Below, piece after piece: positions 26,773 to 41,355 of a stretch of 64,000 nucleotides of DNA (within the stretch, counting starts at the first letter, position 1; every line of letters begins with the position of its first letter). The notes beneath the pieces were generated by a model, which saw only the letters and a program-made list of their open reading frames with translations, was not told where the DNA came from and made no database searches. The position numbers and the translations under genes were made by a program. This stretch comes from Adineta steineri (taxonomy: Eukaryota > Rotifera > Eurotatoria > Adinetida > Adinetidae): positions 930,001 to 994,000 of the forward strand of contig CAJNOI010000005.1 of NCBI GenBank assembly GCA_905250115.1. Reading direction: 5' to 3'.

Positions 26773-28503
26773 TTGAATATTTTTAAAATCATAAATCGTT
26801 TTTTATTTGTAATTTTATTTTTTTTTCCTCATTTTTATGATTATTACTTGCGTATAACAAACAGTCGTTGTCAAAACAAAAAAAAAAGTTGTCGATGCTC
26901 GATTTTGTGCAGTGTTCGAACATGAGAACGATAAAATGATTATGTACTTATAAATATTAATTATATACTTAGATGTTAAAAGGTTTGACTTTACATTATA
27001 AAAAGAAAAACACTTGAGTGCATTAAATAACAGAAATACATTATGAATGATGCTATCAAAAAAAAAACTAGTCAAAGTATTTTCATAACTTTCTGTTTTG
27101 GATCATCGTCTATAAATTGTGCGCATGACTTGGACAGTTAATGATAAATGTTATCAACCATGGTGATCAATATTCCTGTCAGAAATAGGCTACCATTGAA
27201 TTATACTATGATATATCAACTAATGCTATGTATCATAATAAATATCTAAAAATATTCTTTTTTTTCTTTTCTGATGTTTTCCAATAAATTATTCAACAAG
27301 TTTTTTTTTGTTACTAAAATCGAATTAAGATTTATCATTATTAAATAAATTGAATATATTACGCATTAATAATTATTTTAAAGTAATTCAAGCAGAACAG
27401 GTATGCATATGTATAGTTAAAATATAAATTAATTCAAGAAGATTTGAATAATTAAAGAGAGATAGACATAGTTCGATGTTTATATATATTATAAAAGTTA
27501 AAAATATAGCATGAAATTTAAATATAATTTAGTTCAAAATTTCAAGTATATTATCTATGATTCATAGACAGAAAAATAATTAACCATGGAAAATTTCGAT
27601 AGTTACATATAGCCGTAGTTCAAGCTTCTTTATATGTTTCTCACTATGACGTAATACAATTACTATCAAAAATCTACAAAGCGATCCATATATATATTTT
27701 TTTGTGTATCTTAATATAAATAAATCTGTCACATATTGTTAATTCTACTACTATGATTTGATCAAAACACAAGATAATCTCTTAAACATTCTAAAGATAG
27801 TTTTCTTCTAACCATCATTACTATTAAATGGAGACGCTACCTGGATATTGCATAAAAAAAAGTTGTGATTTCGTTCAGTATTACTCTTCATTTGTCCTTC
27901 ATATAATGAATAAATCGTGTGTATTGAGTAGTCCACAGTTTTATTGTATTAATACGTTAACTCTTAATCTGTGAGTCTAATTCAAATCAAATTTATTCAA
28001 TATTTGTATCTTTTTCGTTGCAAAAAATTTATAGATAAGTAAGAAAATAATTTATCAATCTTACATTAAGAACCATAATTCAAATTTATGTATTTCTAAA
28101 TGATATGAATAGAATGACAGTCGAAAATTCACATCAGCTAAGCAATGTGATATTTAGATGAGTAATTAACTGAATGCAAATTATTCTCACAATCATTTAA
28201 ACGATTCAATCAATCAATCACCAATTGCTCTAGTATGATCACGTTTTCCCATCTAGTCGATTATTTGTTCTTTATTTGTACGCGACACAAAAATGTAAAG
28301 TATGGCATTATATTGTATACTATTGTCTTCCTTATTACATCAATGAATGTACGTGCGATCTGTTTCTACTTCTTCTTCTTCTTCTTTGTCTTTCATCGTT
28401 TACTGATAATATCGTATTATTCCATGTAAATTAGCGTAACGAACAAAAAATAAAATTATATATATCAAGCATTAAATTTTAATTGATATCAATACCTGGA
28501 ATT
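26773..28503. other. AT-rich intergenic region before TMEM26
   Basis: 1.7 kb with no supported gene. Short AT runs and homopolymers are present. A T- and CTT-rich tract (28365-28400) lies about 100 bp upstream of the first TMEM26 start. Nothing else stands out. Confidence 0.5.
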
Positions 28504-31117
<2,614 letters not shown>

Positions 31118-32230
31118 ATGAATATTATATTATCTTTGAACTTATTACTATTATTATGCATGTACTCATATGTATATAGATAATGCACAATTCGAATTGA
31201 TTTAAAGTTGAAATCGATGATTCATTTTTGTCAAATAAAAGAATACCTAGTAGAAATAGTTGATATAAAATAAATATCTTATAATTTTATATAAGTTGTT
31301 CTCCTGTATAATACTATTCAAGTCTTAATATCACTTATGTCTACCAAAATAGTCCATTTATTCAAAAATGATTCTGTATAATGACGTCACTATTTCACTA
31401 GAGAGTATACATATTCTCTTTTGGTAAAATCTAAATTTGTTTTTTTTCATCGTCTCTACAATTATTCATATCTTCATGCGATGATAAATTCCTGTTTGTA
31501 GGAACATAATTTATATAATCAAATTATTCTATGTCCTTGTGGCACTTTATAAAATAAATAGTTAACTGAAATGACATAAATGATTGACAAAATAATTCAG
31601 TTTATATTAACCTTTATCGATACTTTTGATAGGATTCTACTAGGATTTATCAGAGTCTCCTACGGTACACGATGTTCTATATTACTTATGCGGAGGCGAT
31701 GAAAAGAATAAGCACGTGATCAGCATGAGGATGATGGCGGAAATACATACTTCCACAAATATAAATTCAATGGTAATGAAATTCTTAAACTGATACAAAA
31801 TAGCTATTGGACAAGTCAAGTTACTTTACTTGAGTGAATTATCATGTAACAAACCAGTATTTTACTCTTGCGTTTCTGTATTTATTTTATCTTTTCTATG
31901 TTACGTGATTAAATTATGTTTAGACTTGTCGATTATTCTATCGTTAGAGGTTAAACAGTTTACTTCGATTCAGTATACTCACTTCAAACTGTACTATATC
32001 TTTTATATAAACAAGGTCATTTCGTCTTATATATTACGATGCACACAAATGATTCTAAGATTATGCAGATCAAACTTTGTATGTATAAATAATAGAATTT
32101 TAATCTTATGAATTTTTATGATTATTTTATCAAGTATGAAAAATAATAACTATTTAAAGTAAAACAAAAACTTTTTTCTTTATTTATTAATTAAAAAACA
32201 AAAACAAAAAAAAGAACCTATGATTTTTTT
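31118..32230. other. Intergenic DNA between convergent genes
   Basis: TMEM26 ends from the left and the 332-aa gene from the right, so this 1.1 kb holds both 3' untranslated regions. AATAAA-type polyadenylation signals occur on the plus strand (for example 31268-31273 and 31554-31559), and TTTATT runs on the other strand near 32180-32190. A small G+C-richer patch (31655-31745) is unexplained. The open frame at 31830-32111 shows no family resemblance. Confidence 0.45.
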
Positions 32231-33279
32231 TTATTCATTTTTAATTTTATCATCAATAATATTTTCTGATGATAATAAATCTTTATAGTCATAAGCATAT
32301 TCATATTGTTCAATATATGAATTAACTAATGGCATAAATGAAAAATCTTTATATGTATTTCTTAAAATAAATTTATTTGCTGTTATTGCAAATTTCCAAT
32401 TTTGTTTACATGTTGGAATCGACCAAATAATACGAAAAGATTTTTTATTTTCATCTGCAGATGTTTTAATTTGTTCAAATAATTTTTGACAAATATAATT
32501 TTCTATATCATAAATATAATCATTAAATTTCGAATTTAATTGAAATAATTGTACCATATATAATATTATTGTTTCAGATTCATTTATTCTTTGTAAACAA
32601 ATTGATGCAACAGGTTTTGTATTATTTTTTGAATAGACAATATAACGTTCGATTTCATCACGATTTTTAATCATAAAATCAAAATATTTCTTTTTTTCAC
32701 GTTCATATAATGTTTGATATCGTACAGATGCACCACATATTAATATAATTAAAAAGCCAATTGTACGAATTACAGACATTGCATAAGAATAATTTAAACT
32801 ATTCATTTGATAATCAATTGCATATAATGTTGCAAAAAATAACCAACCATTTTTAAATGGAATATCAACAATGGATGGAAACATATTTTTGGCATCATCA
32901 TCAAGTAAATATTTCCAATCAGTTTCAAATTTATCTTGATTATCTGTTCCTTCACTAAAAAAATGAATTTCAATTTTTGAAAAAGAATTAAATCTTGTAC
33001 ATACTTCATTACTATCGTCGTTGGTGATTCCCATATAAGTTCATTAGGTGTAATTTTTTCTTCTGGTTTTTTATTATTTAAACGTGCATTTAACCATAAA
33101 CGTTGAAAAGAATTAGTAACTTTTGATAAACAATAAGCCGAACAAAAAAACGTTATTAAACTATTAAAACCAAACAATTTAAAAATACGCGATAAGAAAG
33201 AATATAACATTATATTTAAAGCTGATCGTGAAACTGTGCGTATTGCAGCAAATAATACTTGTAGTAAGTAAACTAACAT
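32231..33279 (-). CDS. Unrecognised 332-aa membrane protein
   Basis: Two exons on the minus strand (33279-33005 and 32954-32231) are joined by a 50-bp phase-2 intron with a GTATGT donor and a T7AG acceptor, giving 332 aa. Without that intron the two halves look like a frameshift, because both frames stay open across the junction. Hydrophobic segments lie near residues 1-25, 35-55 and 145-165. The second half is soluble-looking, with KPVASICLQR followed by a helical stretch and an alternating pattern that faintly resembles a GNAT acetyltransferase fold of the membrane-anchored NAT8 type. That similarity is weak. No family is assigned. It lies 497 bp downstream of MFSD10 on the same strand. Confidence 0.75.
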
Positions 33280-33776
33280 TTTTAATGTGGATAGAAGAAA
33301 TTATCTAAATATAAACGTGTGTTATTTATCTGAGTAAAATCAGTTATAAAAAAAACACTACTGATGATCTATCGTCAATCTACAATTGATACACTAGAAG
33401 ATAGTTGTCGTGATAGAAAAAGCAAGTTTTAATAAAATATCAAACTCCACCGAAATAAACAATGAATCGAACGGTCAATTATGTATCGCTTGATCGATTT
33501 CATTCGTTTTCATGTTATGTTTTATAACATTACTCGATTCACGCATATACAGAACAGAATACAAAAAATGCGTAGATATTATTTCGTGCACGTTTTTTGA
33601 TTCATATATCAAGACAAAAATCATTCTCGAGAAGAATACCAGCTGTATTTGAAGAAAAAAAACATAAACCAATATCATATATATATATTTCTTATATGAA
33701 TAAAACAAATCAAAACAAAAAACTTTTTTTTTTCTTTTCATTAAAACAATGTTAAAATCATCGAAGCGTTATTGAT

Positions 33777-36700
33777 TCAACTCGACTTTATTTTATTAAT
33801 ATTGTCTCTTGATGTTGAACGTATACGTTTAAGACTATATTGAACATTGAAAAGAAGAATAAGAGGACATATTAATAATAGACTACCAATTAGATAAGTA
33901 GTCTTTTCACCAATAGACCAGTATGCTGTATATAGAAAAGAAAGATATTTATAGTTCAAGGAAAAGAAATTAAGTTTTACCAAATGATGCACTTAACGGA
34001 CCAATTGCTCGAGCAAGTGCTTGTAAACTTCTGAATATTCCTAAAATAGTACCTTTTTCACTTTGTAAACCTTGATATAAAAAATAAATAAGAATTTATT
34101 TATTAAAGAAAGAATTCTCTACAAACCGTATTTTGATGCAAAACTATTGATGACATTGATTACAACACTTGAAGCTAATAAAATTCAAATAAAGATAAGA
34201 AATAGTTTATTAATGAAAATTGGTCGTGTTTTTTTTGTTCGGTTTACCAATAGAAAAGAGTATTAAACCAAACCATAACGTAAATTTTGTTTGAGCAAAA
34301 GCCAATATAATAAACGATGGAATAAGTATTGTAATTCCCTATTCAAATGACCAATATAAAAATAACTGATTAGAGTAAATATTAATTGTTTTTCTTTAAA
34401 TTTTTTATTCAATAGTACAAAAAGAAAAGTCAATTTAAAATCACATGTTTATTATCATAGTTAAATAATCTATTTTATACGAACAGCTGTATATGAGTTC
34501 CATAATAGTCACTTAATCGTATACGTAATAAGATTATTTTATTCCAAATCACATGACATCATTATGATTATACAGTTTTTTAAATGTTTTTTCCCGTTAC
34601 ATACAATTAAGAAATCAGTTATAAATTCATGTGTCATAAATACATAGTCATAAATAAGATAAAAAAACGAGAATTGTCCTTTGAATAACCAAAAGTCAAC
34701 TGACGTAAAGTTTGTGTAAAAGAGTGCGTAGAGGAAAAAAGAGAAAGGTGAACTATTATCTTTTCTTTTTCTTTTTTTTCTTGTTTTATCTCTCATATCC
34801 TTTCACACTATATAAACAGCAAATAAGAAAAAAAAAAGAAAAAGTAACAGATTATTTTTTTTTAATATTTTTCTCGCTCGTTCGTCTGTTAATTTCCAGC
34901 GAACAATAATAACTATTTATAAGGAAAACGCGTTGACGACAATCACTTTCTATTATTTCTTTTCTCGAAGAACACATATATGAAGAAACTTTCTGTAAGT
35001 TCAATTTTTACGTTGTTAATTCTTTTAACAATCGTTCATTCAATTCCCTGTCCACGAGATTGTATTTGTAAACCAACTTATCCATATGATACTGATTTTA
35101 TTCGAATGTCTTATCTTATGGATTGTACAAATGTATCTTTAAATAATGATAAACTTATTTATGAAGCTCAACAATGGTCAATTGATATCGATGAAATAAA
35201 TAATCAAAATGATGATAAAGATATAACAACTGATTATGATATTTCAATTGATTTATCAAATTCTTTATCATTAAAAAAATTTACAAATAAAACTATTGAT
35301 TTAACTGGTTTTTCATTTGAACTTCGAAGTCTTTCATTAACCAATCAACAAAACAAATTTATTCTTACACCAAATTCATTCTATTCAACAATGTATGACA
35401 ATTTAAAAGTATTAAATTTATCTTCATGTTGTCAACAAATACCAAAAGATTGTTCACAAATTTTTCGTCCACTTATCAAACTTCAAGTACTTGATTTAAG
35501 CAGATCAGATATGTATAAAACTTGTCTTAATACACCAGGTATATTATCTTTTTGAAATATATATTCAAGATAAAAAAATTTTCATTTTATCAATCTATGA
35601 GTTGTTCAAATGTTTGAATATTTTATCTCTAATTAACCTACATGAAAAAGAATACGATCTAATATTATTTATGAAGATAAAATATTATTAAAATAGATCT
35701 TCTACGTAAATTTTCATATAAAAACAAAATGAAATTTACCGGAAGGTTAAGCATTCATATTCACCTTTTCATTCTCAATGATATTTAGATAATTACGCAG
35801 AAGTATATTAAATTGGGTACGAATTAAATGATCAGTTGTTTTTCTTATAGCGTGATCAGTAAATAATGTCGAATGTCAGTAATCACGATCAGGGTGTGGA
35901 TGTGGGTGTGAGCGTCCATCTCTTATCCACCCACACCCTCAAGATCATTTTGAATAAAAAACTGACCATTTAATTTGTACCCTATTAAATTTACAAAAAT
36001 AATATGATTCACATAAAATGATTTCGTTTAAATACTTTTCTCATTTCTATATGTTATAATAATCCAATTTGTTTATTTTTCCGATAGATACAATTTCTTC
36101 AACACTTCAAGATCTTATATTGAGTAATAATAATTATAATGGAAATACATTTTCTCATTCAAGTAAATTATTTGATGGTGTTCGAACAATATCTGGTAAA
36201 CTTGATTTACAAAATTCTCGTTTTCAAATGGGTACACAACTTGAAGGAAATTGTTTATTTGATTTATTTCAACAAATAACAATATTAGATTTTTCAAATA
36301 TTCAATTTGAATCAACATCAAATAATGATATTGAAATTCATTTAAAACATTTTTTAAAATGTAAAACAGAAAATGGTCAACAATTAGTTACTTTATATTT
36401 ACGTTCATTAGAACTTGACAAATTTCCTGAATGGTTTACAAACGATCGTTTTCCTCTATTACGTCAACTTGATTTATCAAATAATAATTTTTATTCCATT
36501 GATATAAATACATTTTCAAATCTTCGTCATATATCATTAGCTTACAATCCAATTCGATTGAAAAACATTACTTGGCATGGAGATACAATTTATGATTCAA
36601 TTAATTTACGTTCAACAATTCATGGTCAAAAAGTTAATATATCACATGGTTTAAAAAATTTATTTAAATTAACAAAAAATATTGATTATAGTGATAATGA

Positions 36701-39412
36701 AGGTCAAATGTTTGGTAATATATTCAATGTTCCAATTGAACTTGATTTTCCATCCGAGAAATTCTTTTTAAATATTTCTCGAACTAATTTATATACATTT
36801 CAAATGGATTCCAATGATATACGTCAGTTAGATATAAGTTGGAATTATTTATATGAATTAAATTTAAATGAACAAATTAAATTAAATTATTTAGATTGTT
36901 CAAATCAAAATTTAAAAAATTTAATTTTAAATGAACAAATATTAGAATTAAATGTACTTAAATGTTCAAATAATTCTTTAAAAACAATTGAAAACTTTTC
37001 TTTAATCAATAAAGAAAGATTAACATTGATTGATTTATCATATAATAAAATTGATACATTAAAATATTTACTTTCAAATTTAACTAGTCGATATTTACGT
37101 ACAATTAATTTACAATCAAATTCAATACGAATTATACGATCATATACATTTCATGAAAATTTAATTAGTCTCTATGAAATTAATTTATCATGGAATCAAA
37201 TAAATCGTATTGAAAAATATGCATTTCAATCACCAAATTTACAAATCCTTGATTTAACAGGAAATCCATTAAAAAATATCGAAGCAAAAGCTTTTTTTAC
37301 AGCATCATTACGTTTATTTTTCATTTTTAATAATAGTCAAGAATTAACTAATCGTTGTTTACAATCGAAATCATACGATAATCTTATATTTATGTATACG
37401 AATTGGTTGCAACAAAATGGAACGTTAATGAAAAATATTCAAATTAAACCTAATAAATGTTTTAATCGTTATATAACTCAGAAAAGAATTGATTGGATTA
37501 TACAAAAGAGCAAACATGTTTTTGCATATTATATTTTATATATAGCAATAGGTGCATGTTTAGTTGGTATTATTTTTGCTGGAGTATATTATTATCGAAA
37601 AAATAAATTTACATTATTGGCACCAATTCAACGTTATAAAAAATTGGATAGACTTAATTTAGTTGAAAACGCAGCTGAAATGGATCAACATCAACGAGAA
37701 GATGATGAAATTGTGATGAATCTTCATGAAGCTCCTTTTAATAAATTTAGTCATGATCCTACGGATGTTTAATTCTGTTTTTTCTTTACATAAGTGTTTT
37801 TGTTTTGAATAAAAGAAAACTTTTTCTTCGAAATTTATGTTCATAATTTTTTCTGAAGGATCGCTGGATACTATATTAACCTGTCTTGGCTAGTACAAAG
37901 AAATTGCTCAGTATAATTCACATTTTTTAACTTAAAATTTTATTCAGATGTAGATTCTATTCGTTTTGTAAGGCTTATTCTATATATATTTCTTTTCAAT
38001 TATAAATAACTTACAGTCATAGCTGCTGTAATCTCTTTGCCATTAGGTATTCGTCTAACATAACCACCTTGTACTACGGCCATACATAAACCCATAACAA
38101 AAAACATTTTTCCTTGTTGCATACTATTCAATATCATAATTAAAATTAGTTTTCTTTCTTTTAAAAAAAATCTATACCTGTTCCAATTGAATCGATTGTA
38201 AACAAGAAAAGTAATTGTAAATTCAAGACCAGCAAATACAATCATATATAAAAAACTTGCAACACCAAGACGACGTAAAATAGTAACATCTAAATAAAAT
38301 AAACGAATGAATAATATATAGCGGATTTCTTTTACAAACCATGTTTTGATTTAATATTATGAATAGTAGAAAATTTAAATAAACGCCAAGGAAATATTGC
38401 ATTATAAACATCGGTTATACTTGTTTTTGTTTCATTCTATTAAATATTTTATATATAGAAAATATTATTTGAAAAAGAAACAAAAAAATGACAAACTCGT
38501 TTTGAAATTGGTAATGTTTCTGGACAAAATTTAATAATAAATCCAATATTAATCAATGATAAAACAAGTGATACACAAGCAGGAAGAATAAAAAAGCTAA
38601 CTGATGATGCTGGCCAATAAATAATAGCTAATTGACTACAAAAAGCACCAAGTAATGGACCAAAAATAAAGCCGAGTGAAAATGCAGCGCCAATCCATGC
38701 CTTAACAAATAAAATATAAAGTTATTTTTCAATAAATACAAATAATTAGATATATTAACCATTGCTCGATTTCGTTCTTTTTCAGTCGTTGTATCTGATA
38801 CTATAGCTAATATAATAGCAACATTAGCTTTGGAAAGTCCACTAACAACACGTGCTAACATAAAAATTGTTAAATTAAATGAAACACACCACAAAGCATA
38901 TGAAAGTGATATGCCGATCTAAAACAATAAGAAATAAAATAGAAACTATGATATATATATTAATCTGTTTATACCATAGAAAAAAGAAGTACTGATTTAC
39001 GACCATAACGATCAGATGCAATACCACATAAAGTTGATGAAAAAAATTGTAGAAGAGAAAAAAGTGAACCAATAATACCTAGAAAAGTTTTAATAATATA
39101 AGAATTCAAGTTTCTATATTATCTTACCACCAAATAAAACTGAATTCCATTTGGCATCGTTAGGTGCTCCAGTTAAATCTCGAATAAATTGAACAAATGA
39201 CATTGTCTTATGATAAAGTGTATCCTTTATATATATACAAAAATAAGAAAATCAAATATTTTTTTTCTCAATTATCTTACATGATTAGCATCAACTTGAC
39301 TACCATAATAAGTTAAAATTTTTGGTAATAATGGTAATATAATAGTGAATTCCAAAAAATCAATAAGAATCGAAATAAATAATACATTGATTATATTTGA
39401 TTTGATTCCCAT
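33777..39412 (-). CDS. MFSD10: MFSD10 (TETRAN)-type major facilitator transporter
   Basis: Twelve exons on the minus strand (39412-39281, 39224-39128, 39078-38975, 38918-38760, 38700-38497, 38436-38340, 38289-38178, 38123-38015, 34338-34248, 34174-34127, 34070-33981, 33925-33777) give 463 aa. It is a 12-TM major facilitator. The loop 2-3 motif GIASDRYGRKSVLL is the family's conserved D-R-x-G-R-(K/R) box. The C-terminal KGTILGIFRSLQALARAIGP is characteristic of MFSD10/TETRAN, an organic-anion exporter. Exons 8 and 9 join in phase 0 across a 3676-bp intron, and the protein alignment continues without loss (RRIPNGKEITAAMT then GITILIPSF). That intron contains a complete plus-strand LRR gene. The other introns are 46-91 bp. 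Confidence 0.93.
34980..37772 (+). CDS. LRR type I membrane protein nested in the MFSD10 intron
   Basis: Two exons (34980-35538 and 36088-37772) give 747 aa. There is a signal peptide (MKKLSVSSIFTLLILLTIVHS) and an LRR N-terminal cap with clustered cysteines (CPRDCICK). About 15 irregular leucine-rich repeats follow, for example LKVLNLSS, LRQLDLSNNNF, LRTINLQSNSI and LQILDLTGNPL, then a C-terminal cap with cysteines around 455 and 490, a single TM at about 665-688, and a 60-residue acidic tail. The tail has no TIR or kinase domain, so it is not a Toll receptor; it is more like an adhesion or co-receptor LRR protein. The whole gene, with its own 549-bp intron, lies on the opposite strand inside MFSD10 intron 8. 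The specific ligand or family is not recognised. Confidence 0.88.
35815..35982. mobile_element. MITE with about 30-bp inverted ends and a 9-bp target duplication
   Basis: A 168-bp element lies inside the intron of the LRR gene. Its ends are inverted copies: GGGTACGAATTAAATGATCA on the left and the reverse complement of TGACCATTTAATTTGTACCC on the right, with two mismatches in about 24 bases. It is flanked by perfect 9-bp direct repeats TATTAAATT (35806-35814 and 35983-35991). A 9-bp duplication is typical of Mutator-type elements (8-9 bp also occurs in Merlin). The centre holds a second hairpin with GT-rich and AC-rich arms (35891-35909, 35923-35940). It has no coding capacity, so it would need a transposase supplied from elsewhere. 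Confidence 0.85.
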
Positions 39413-40005
39413 AATTATATAGATGATATCTTGATTTCTATAGTATTAAAAAGGTTAGCTTAATAATCAATATGTCATTTGATTTTGTTCGAATGAAAGA
39501 AATAGAAAGATAGTACGATTAAAATGATATCAACATAAATCTATTGGTTTATTTAAGTTGTTTTCTTTTAATTCTCCTTTAAGCACGTTGCAATAACTAA
39601 CCACTGCTACCATCTGTATAATAAGTATTTTTCATTTATTGTTTTTTTTCTGTCCTAATTAAATAAATAAAATTTTATTGAATATTCAAACATATGATTT
39701 TCTTGATTAATTTTGGTTAGTCATCACTTAATATATAATTAGATTTGTACTACTGATTTTAAATGAGTTTAATATAAGATAAAACTTTATAGTGACACAA
39801 CTGATTCTATTTTTAATTATCCTATCAACAAATCACTAGATAATGACTAGATCAACTATCTGATTATGTAGTTTTAAATATTATATATTATAATATGCGT
39901 AGTTTTTGACTTTTTTTATATTTCAAGATTGAGAATGCATTTTTTTCGCTTCTTTCAAGTAGTACCTATTGAAATATTCATAACTTTTGATTTGTTCATT
40001 GTTGT

Positions 40006-40092
40006 GTGGGTGTGCGTATGGGTACTAGGTGAATACAGTGCCCATACCTACACTCACTCATACACACGCCCACACCCATACGCACACCCCAC
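40006..40092. repeat. GT/AC-rich inverted repeat (hairpin)
   Basis: The left arm 40006-40023 (GTGGGTGTGCGTATGGGT) pairs with the right arm 40074-40092 with one inserted base, around a 50-base loop that is itself AC-rich. The G-rich strand resembles TGTGGG telomere-like units. Two other hairpins of this composition occur in the window (inside 35815-35982 and at 47129-47248). Confidence 0.75.
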
Positions 40093-40251
40093 CCTAATTT
40101 TTTTTAATTTTATAGTGAGGAATAGAAAGTCTTTTCCCTACAAGTCACGTTTATAAGTATTATCTTTGACATCAATAAAAAATGTTGATATTTTACTATT
40201 TCGAAAGAACATTATGAAAAGTTGTTTTATTTTAATTAAATCGATATGTCA

Positions 40252-40380
40252 AGTTATTCTATTGTTCAAATCATCTAGATTTTGAACTGTTGTTTTGAGA
40301 TGCCCCCACAAAAAGAAGTGTAATGGTATTAAATTAAGGAAATGAGGAGTCGATAATATTGGTCTACTTCTTCCAATCTC
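40252..40380 (-). pseudogene. Fragment of a DDE (Tc1/mariner-like) transposase
   Basis: Read on the minus strand, 43 codons are open and carry IGRSRPILSTP followed by HFFLWGHLKTTV. This matches the conserved segment near the last catalytic residue of Tc1/mariner-type DDE transposases, usually of the form IGRGGP...RSPDLTPLDFFLWG. Here the catalytic Asp of SPDLTP is replaced, with a Phe-Leu-Asn tract instead, and an in-frame stop follows the fragment; another stop lies shortly upstream. It is a dead remnant, with no terminal repeats recognised. Confidence 0.7.
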
Positions 40381-40581
40381 CCCATTCATAAGATCTCATT
40401 AAGACAACATACATACATATTCCTCAAAGGCAGTCCGTAGTTGATTTGGGTGTGAATGTGGTGTGAGAATCCTGTGATAGGACCTAATAGACTTTATGTT
40501 GATTCACATTAACTTTCGTCTATTTCATAGAATTGTTTGAAACTGAAAAGATTTATTATTCAGAAAGTAAAAGAATTTAAA

Positions 40582-41355
40582 TTATTTTGAAATAGATTTA
40601 GTTTGAACATCCGTTTGTTTCAACTCATTATTCATATTTCCAATTACACCTTTTTGTATTTCTTGTTGTAAATGCCGTTCAGTAAAACAAGCACTAATCA
40701 GTTCTGTTTGTTTCAATAATTGTTCAAGATAATCAAGTTTTTCTTTATGCCGCGGTACTATTTTTGTTTCCCAAATATCTTTTGAAATATCAATTTTTAA
40801 ATGCATATGTGCATGTTTTCGAAATGTTCCATGATTAAGTGATAATACTGGATAGATTAATTCATTTATATTATCACATTCTCTATCGATAATCTCAACA
40901 GTATCATACCAAAATGCTTCCATTTCTCCATTTTCATCTTTTAATTCAGATAAACGTTCAATATGACGTTTTGGTGTTAAAATAAGCTTTGGTCGATTAC
41001 GAAAATCAAGCCATGCATACGTATATTGTTGTTCAGATAATAATGTAGATTGACTTAATGGATGAGTTACATCACATGAACTACAGATAGATACAGGTTC
41101 TGGCTCTTGTTCAATATGATCATCACCACAAAAAACAAATATTTCTAATTGATCAATCTTTTTACGATTATGTTGAATTTTAAAATGGAAATTGACTAAA
41201 TGATAATCTTGTTCAAGAAGTATAACAAGTTGACGAAAGAACAAAGCTGCTCGATTAGTAGCTACAAGATTACGAAGATTTGTAGAACATTGAAACTTCC
41301 ATCCATTAGCTATCTTATGTGGAATAAGCCATTCAACAGGAATTACTGTTTCCAT
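40582..41355 (-). CDS. HIT-like (histidine triad) protein
   Basis: A single-exon gene of 257 aa. Residues about 110-210 form a HIT-like domain: LILTPKRHIERLSEL is the usual substrate-loop strand and helix, and HGTFRKHAHMHLKI contains the H-x-H-x-H triad. HIT proteins are nucleotide hydrolases or transferases acting on adenylated substrates. The N-terminal 105 residues do not match a HIT domain and include a CSSCD motif that might bind metal. The 60-residue C-terminus is charged. It is one of two supported intronless genes here, which fits retroposition or acquisition by transfer but proves neither. It is divergent from RAB18. Confidence 0.8.
   Translation of the reverse strand: METVIPVEWLIPHKIANGWKFQCSTNLRNLVATNRAALFFRQLVILLEQDYHLVNFHFKIQHNRKKIDQLEIFVFCGDDHIEQEPEPVSICSSCDVTHPLSQSTLLSEQQYTYAWLDFRNRPKLILTPKRHIERLSELKDENGEMEAFWYDTVEIIDRECDNINELIYPVLSLNHGTFRKHAHMHLKIDISKDIWETKIVPRHKEKLDYLEQLLKQTELISACFTERHLQQEIQKGVIGNMNNELKQTDVQTKSISK

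Larger units (their letters stand above)
39413..40581. other. Intergenic DNA between MFSD10 and the HIT-like gene, with repeats
   Basis: 1.2 kb upstream of MFSD10. It contains a GT/AC-rich hairpin (40006-40092), a dead transposase fragment (40252-40380), a short sequence also found near 47080, and a GT-rich tract (40447-40466). These suggest an accumulation of old mobile DNA. No host gene is seen. The last 100 bases are probably the 3' untranslated region of the HIT-like gene. Confidence 0.55.

Noticed and set aside
32803..33034. Apparent frameshift or pseudogene in the 332-aa gene
   Set aside because: A 50-bp GT-AG intron with a good donor and polypyrimidine tract explains the frame change.
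34980..37772. LRR protein as a Toll-like receptor
   Set aside because: The 60-residue cytosolic tail has no TIR domain.
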